Source: Paralvinella palmiformis
Taxonomy: Eukaryota > Annelida > Polychaeta > Terebellida > Alvinellidae
DNA: 64,000 nucleotides
Direction: 5' to 3'
Assembly (NCBI GenBank): GCA_025642065.1
Contig: JAODUP010000318.1
Location: forward strand, 186,001 to 250,000
The position numbers and the translations under genes are program-made. The first letter of the stretch is position 1, and the number at the start of each line of letters is the position of its first letter. Under the pieces are notes generated by a model, which had not been told where the DNA came from, made no database searches, and saw only the letters and a program-made list of their open reading frames with translations. This document shows positions 59,988 through 64,000 of the stretch, in pieces.

Positions 59988-60449
59988 TATTTATTGTTAA
60001 CATTTTACTATTTAATAGCTGCATTTTATTTAAATTGAGTTTTTTACAAGTCGGTGTAAAAAAACTTTTTATATGACATTAAAACCGTTAATTAACGGTG
60101 TTAATAACGTCTGTGTAAAAAAAACCTCCCAACCCTGACATATCATTATTTATATTTATATATAATAACGGAGAAAACAGTATACATTAATATAAATCAA
60201 ATTGTACAAAAAGCAGCAATAATTATTATGTTGCTAACATCTTATCTAAAGATAGGCCTATATTTGCAATATCCATAAACAGAACATAATATTAACAGAG
60301 CAAAAATATAACAATATACATGCAGATGTAAGATGAAAATTTTGAATGTTGGCTAAATGTCCCCCCTGCAAATATTGGCTAAATGTCCGTTGGCTAAGTG
60401 TCCGTTGGCTAAATGTCTGTTGTCTAAATGTCCGGATACCCCACAGGCC

Positions 60450-60778
60450 ACATCCATTAATCCGTCACAAGCCGAAGATAAAACTAACTATAACTCTAAA
60501 TATACTGTTGCCGATAATTAATTCTCAGAATTGGGTAAATGTTTCTAGAATGAGTGGCGTTTATTTGACTAAATTGGAATAACTTTAAATAGCATTAATT
60601 ACTTCGACAACTGACGCTCATTAACCAATCGAGACACGCTCACGCACACACACACACGAACACACATACAAACACACATACATGCACAGACACTCCCCCA
60701 GTTCATATGGTGACTTTTTATTTGTCAAGTATGAAATAGTGCTACTATTTAGGAGTTGCCCCCACTAAAAATGTCGTG

Positions 60779-60815
<37 letters not shown>

Positions 60816-60817
60816 AT

Positions 60818-60864
<47 letters not shown>

Positions 60865-61300
60865 TTATTATATATATATATATATGTATGTGTGTGTTAC
60901 AAAGATATTTAAGGCGCTGGCACAACAATTATAACTCCAAACTGATTTTTTTATTTAAATATTTAATTGCATGTATAATTAATTACCCTGTGTGTGTGTG
61001 TGGGGGGGGTTCTTTCTCTGTGTGTGTGTGGGGGGGGGGTGATCAAATCTCAGCATGGAAAGCGCCCATTCTTAAATTACACCCTGATGAAACAGACTAG
61101 AGACTAATTACACTTACAAATCGCGATTCTCTGTGCCGGTGCCTTTTCATTCGGGACACAACAAAAACAGACGTAAGGACACGCGCGCACGTACACGGCA
61201 ATAAAAACCCCAGTAAAAGTTTACAATTGATATGAACCAGAAAACGCCAACACAGATGTGACCTATTCGTCGTTCTCCTCACACACACACACACACACAC
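60450..61300. other. Intergenic sequence, microsatellites
   Basis: CA (60640-60685), TA (60781-60811), GT (60823-60858), TA (60869-60884), GT-G runs (60990-61040) and CA (61280-61306). A GATTCTCTGTGCCGGTGCCT element near 61124 belongs to the CA-tailed repeat family. No gene is seen. Confidence 0.6.
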
Positions 61301-61310
61301 ACACACGTCT

Positions 61311-61418
61311 CAGCATGGAAAGTCACCACCCCTGAATAATCGTCCAGAGTTTGAATTCACCGTTCTAGATGATTATCTGTGCCCGTGCCTTATTATACAA
61401 AGCTAAACCACACACACG
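61311..61418 (+). repeat. CA-tailed dispersed repeat, copy 2
   Basis: Matches 42361-42485: CGTCCAGAGTTTGAATTC, GTGCCTTATTATACAAAGCT, AAACCACACACAC. It sits immediately after another CA run. Confidence 0.75.
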
Positions 61419-61915
61419 TGCACGAGATCAACAGGAACGTTGGAAAACAAACCCAGAAACGCAACAACCATCCACATTTAGCATCCGCGCCAGGCCCGCA
61501 TCTTTACGGCTATCAAAGCAAATACCCAACTGAGCGGATGAGGCGAACTAAACCCCCTTTTTCTACGCCAGATCTCAGACAAACAGGTTACGGGGGAGAG
61601 TTAAGGGGGGGGGGGAAGTTGTTTGGACGGGCTATCTATCTGTCTGCGAGAAATAATAAAACCTTGGCTGAGTGTTTTATCAGGTAAATATCGGGTCTGG
61701 CTGACTTCAGGTACACAATATGTGATGACGTCTTAGACAAACAGCAACGACTTACCTCACAGAGCCAATACATCAACCATGTCATGTGACGTTGCGGGGG
61801 GTGGATGATGCTTGTCGGATGTGGTATGGTAGCCTAGAGACGGTATGCTCCGATGGATGGGGGTCTGTCTATCTGTAACATCCAGTAAACAGTAATGGTA
61901 AACCACATACCGTGA

Positions 61916-61959
<44 letters not shown>

Positions 61960-61975
61960 ACACACACACACACAC
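61419..61975. other. Intergenic, no gene recognised
   Basis: Contains G homopolymers (61606-61616), a TA run (61921-61956) and a CA run (61957-61980). A plus-strand open frame of 102 codons at 61379-61687 partly overlaps the dispersed repeat and resembles nothing known. Confidence 0.5.
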
Positions 61976-61984
61976 ACACAACAT

Positions 61985-62520
61985 AAGTAGCACCAGCAAC
62001 TCGCCCCACCTTCCAGCAACAACGGTCCTCACAACATCTCGCCGGAAGTGACCTCCCAAGTTCGACGACGGCGTCCACTTCCGCCCGGTCACAATGCGGC
62101 CACGCCGGAAGAGCTGATGACGTAAGCGAGTCGGAGGACGCCCGGGCGACGACTAAAACGGCGGCCATCATTATGGCTCGGCGCCGGAAACACGTGACTC
62201 GTCCGGCAGACGATCGCCTACTCTCCGGGGACAAATATGGCGACCGTTCATTGACGGACAGACATCGTCCATGTTAATTGTACTAGACCCGTCGGTCGTG
62301 TCTGTGCCCCCCCCCCCCGATACATCTTTTATAGACAGACAGACGACGGACGGACGGCCGTGTTAGACTGTGTATTAGACTGTTCCGAGGATCTGTTGGA
62401 CAGACCAACATGGCCGACCAGTGGCGGAATTACGGGGAATTAGTGCTATCTGCGACGAAGTCGCGCACAATAGCGATGACGTCATAGGAACAGCGGCGTA
62501 CACGTGAGCAGGGCACGCAC
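61985..62520. promoter_or_regulatory. CpG-rich promoter candidate
   Basis: A GC- and CpG-rich block with CCGGAAGT (62042), CACTTCCGCC (62077), TGATGACGTAAGC (CRE-like, 62116), GGCGGCCATCATTATGGC (YY1-like, 62160), AAACACGTGAC (E-box), TATGGCGACC (62236), TGACGTCA (CRE, 62477-62484) and CACGTGAGC (62500). Such a set typifies housekeeping-type start regions. A 25-codon plus frame begins at 62410. It could be a distal BCOR promoter (16.7 kb upstream) or the promoter of a gene beyond the right edge. Confidence 0.45.
62410..62487 (+). CDS. Short ORF in the 62-kb promoter block (candidate uORF)
   Basis: An ATG in good context (CCAACATGGCC) opens 25 codons beginning MADQWRNYGELVLSATKSRT and ends at TAG, overlapping the CRE. 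A possible donor CAC|gtgagc follows at about 62502. The peptide is not recognised. It could be an upstream ORF in a 5-prime leader, or chance. Confidence 0.2.
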   Translation: MADQWRNYGELVLSATKSRTIAMTS

Positions 62521-63411
62521 CGGGAGCTCGAAATGTGACAGCATCGAAGGAAATATAATATTTATGGATCTGTGTATGTGTGTGTCTCTCTCTCTGTGCG
62601 TGTGTCTCTCTGTGTGTGTGTGTTGTCTAGTGTAAATGGCCGTCATACATCTTGTTGTTTATCACTAATGATCCAATCCAACTTCCACCCCAACCAACGT
62701 CTACCCGCTCAAATGTTCCACAGTTATCTCCCAATATCTACCTGATCAGCATCACCAGACCCCCCCTCTCTCCGACCATCACCGCGAACAATTAACAATC
62801 TACCCGTAATCTACTCTGACAAACTTATCCATGAATATTAACCCACATCACCCACCTAATCAGCACTAATCTACTGTTATCTACCCAGTTACGATCTACC
62901 CTCCTAACACACACCCCTTATCTGACATCTACTCATCTAGCCATCTACTTTGGGTTCCTAAAAGCATAGCCTCTACTAATATTTATATTGATTAATAATA
63001 ATAATAAATATAATAATAATATGATCTAGCATAGTTTAATAGTCAGAAACAACTGACTAACGGTTCCTTTTCTCGTAAATTAATTTATATGTCAACAACC
63101 TCACACCTATCACTCACCCATCCACTCACTCAACCACCAGCCAGTCACAAATAAATCTAAAAATAAACAAAATTCAACCCCAAAAGGTCTTAAGGAAGGT
63201 TTTAATCTATAACCTTTTATAAGGTAAATAAACATTATGAACGGTTAATTGCTTAAAATACCCAAATTGTTTACACCAGACATTAAACAACACTCACCAC
63301 AACTATAAGGGGGGGGGCATTAACAACACTCACCACAACAATAAGGGGGGGGGGCATTAACAACACTCACCACAACCATAAGGGGGGGGGCATCGTTTGT
63401 GAATCTTTATA

Positions 63412-63449
<38 letters not shown>

Positions 63450-64000
63450 TCACATATATAACACATAATAACTGCTAAATTAGCCTTATAATTTATTTAT
63501 TGTTGACTATCGTGTGAGATTCAGCCATCATTTATTTACAAAATATTTCTGATACCTGAATGGTTCAGAGAGAACCTGATCTACGCAAGTGATAACACAT
63601 ATAATGAGTGGTCTCATGTGTATACCCACCCACTCGTTGACAAATTAATAATCATTTGATAAACCACATTTCACCATTTACCTATTGGACCACTCAACGC
63701 AGTTACACTCACCACCATTTGAGTTAGTGAGTTAGTGAGTGAGTTAGTAATTAAATGAATGAGTGAGTTAGTTATTTAGTCACGACATATGACAGAGAAA
63801 CGACTACCTGGGGAAGGAATTGGGTGAAACGGATCTGAACCCGAACTTCCGAGTCTTCCAGTGCAGTACCCTAACCACAACACTACACTGCACTACACCT
63901 ACACGTCACCGCACGAAAGCCCCCTACTCATCAATATAATAATTATCGGCATGTACTCATCAACCACCAATTCATCAACATCAACATTTTATATTAAGTG
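62521..64000. other. Right flank: microsatellites and short repeats
   Basis: CT/GT run (62580-62622), AAT run (62995-63020), a three-unit array of about 36 bp with poly-G (63287-63395; unit CATTAACAACACTCACCACA then AC(A/C)ATAAGGGGGGGG), TA and GA runs (63410-63450), GAGT/TTAGT repeats (63715-63780), and a tRNA-like SINE head on the minus strand (about 63835-63895). No gene is recognised. Confidence 0.6.

Larger units (their letters stand above)
56277..60439. mobile_element. 4.16-kb DNA transposon with long TIRs, hAT-type remnant
   Basis: The terminal inverted repeats are about 95-110 bp and start GAATCCGGGACACTTAGCCA (left) and, reverse-complemented, GTATCCGGACATTTAGACAA (right). Both contain several GGACATTTAGCCAA-type subrepeats and share ATATTTGCAGGGGGGACATT. 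The 10-bp direct repeat CCCACAGGCC flanks both ends (56267-56276 and 60440-60449), a target-site duplication. Inside, the minus strand encodes a BED-finger remnant (57.90-58.02 kb) and a hAT dimerisation remnant (57.80-57.89 kb), and there is a large 42-bp minisatellite. The catalytic core is absent, so the element is non-autonomous. A 10-bp duplication and long TIRs are unusual for hAT (normally 8 bp and short), so a different superfamily that captured hAT sequence cannot be excluded. Confidence 0.85.

Noticed and set aside
58408..60024. Open frames of more than 500 codons on both strands through the 42-bp array
   Set aside because: The unit is 14 codons and stop-free in several frames; identical repetition at the DNA level, third positions included, shows no coding constraint.
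61956..62234. 92-codon minus-strand frame (MSPESRRSSAGRVTCF...)
   Set aside because: It reads through the CpG-rich promoter block into a CA microsatellite; no similarity and no convincing donor.

Overview
The window is eukaryotic, AT-rich and loaded with repeats: long CA/GT and TA microsatellites, many minisatellites, tRNA-derived SINEs and decayed LINE fragments. Introns are 0.5-5 kb long with standard GT-AG borders. It most resembles a marine lophotrochozoan genome, probably a mollusc. That is inference from overall character; no species-diagnostic marker was found.

One protein-coding gene can be reconstructed with confidence. It lies on the minus strand from 45297 (start codon) down to 21243 (stop codon). 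It is a BCOR/BCORL1-type corepressor of the variant Polycomb complex PRC1.1. I built nine coding exons (45231-45297, 38329-41855, 36264-36291, 35317-35756, 33651-33806, 32319-32485, 27012-27157, 23222-23357, 21243-22713). All junctions keep phase and sum to 6138 nt, or 2045 residues. The order is: serine-tipped N-terminus, a 1175-codon disordered exon with two PLDLS CtBP-type motifs, a 28-nt micro-exon, a basic linker, three to four ankyrin repeats, an acidic linker and the PUFD domain that binds PCGF1. About 400 residues of unfamiliar sequence follow PUFD, where vertebrate BCOR stops almost at once.

The flanks (1-21 kb and 46-64 kb) hold no other recognisable complete gene. They carry CR1/L2-like LINE 3-prime fragments (about 6.5-7.4 kb, 11.7 kb, 16.5-17.0 kb; another tail lies in a BCOR intron at 33.3 kb). 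A SINE family has three copies with visible target-site duplications (12.86, 31.37 and 36.75 kb; the last two sit in BCOR introns). There are further tRNA-headed repeats, an inverted pair of about 170-bp repeats 3 kb apart (4.0 and 7.2 kb), a near-perfect 160-bp palindrome (49.8 kb), and a 4.16-kb DNA transposon (56277-60439). That transposon has about 100-bp inverted ends, a 10-bp target-site duplication, BED-finger and hAT-dimerisation remnants, and an internal 42-bp minisatellite of about 37 units.

Several short GC-rich or motif-rich stretches look like promoters or enhancers: 1.50-1.71 kb (with a consensus splice donor on the minus strand), 13.59-13.94 kb, 29.70-29.89 kb (six CRE-like sites inside a BCOR intron), 45.3-45.8 kb (upstream of BCOR exon 1), 47.74-47.93 kb and 61.98-62.52 kb. 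Their genes, if any, cannot be identified from this window.
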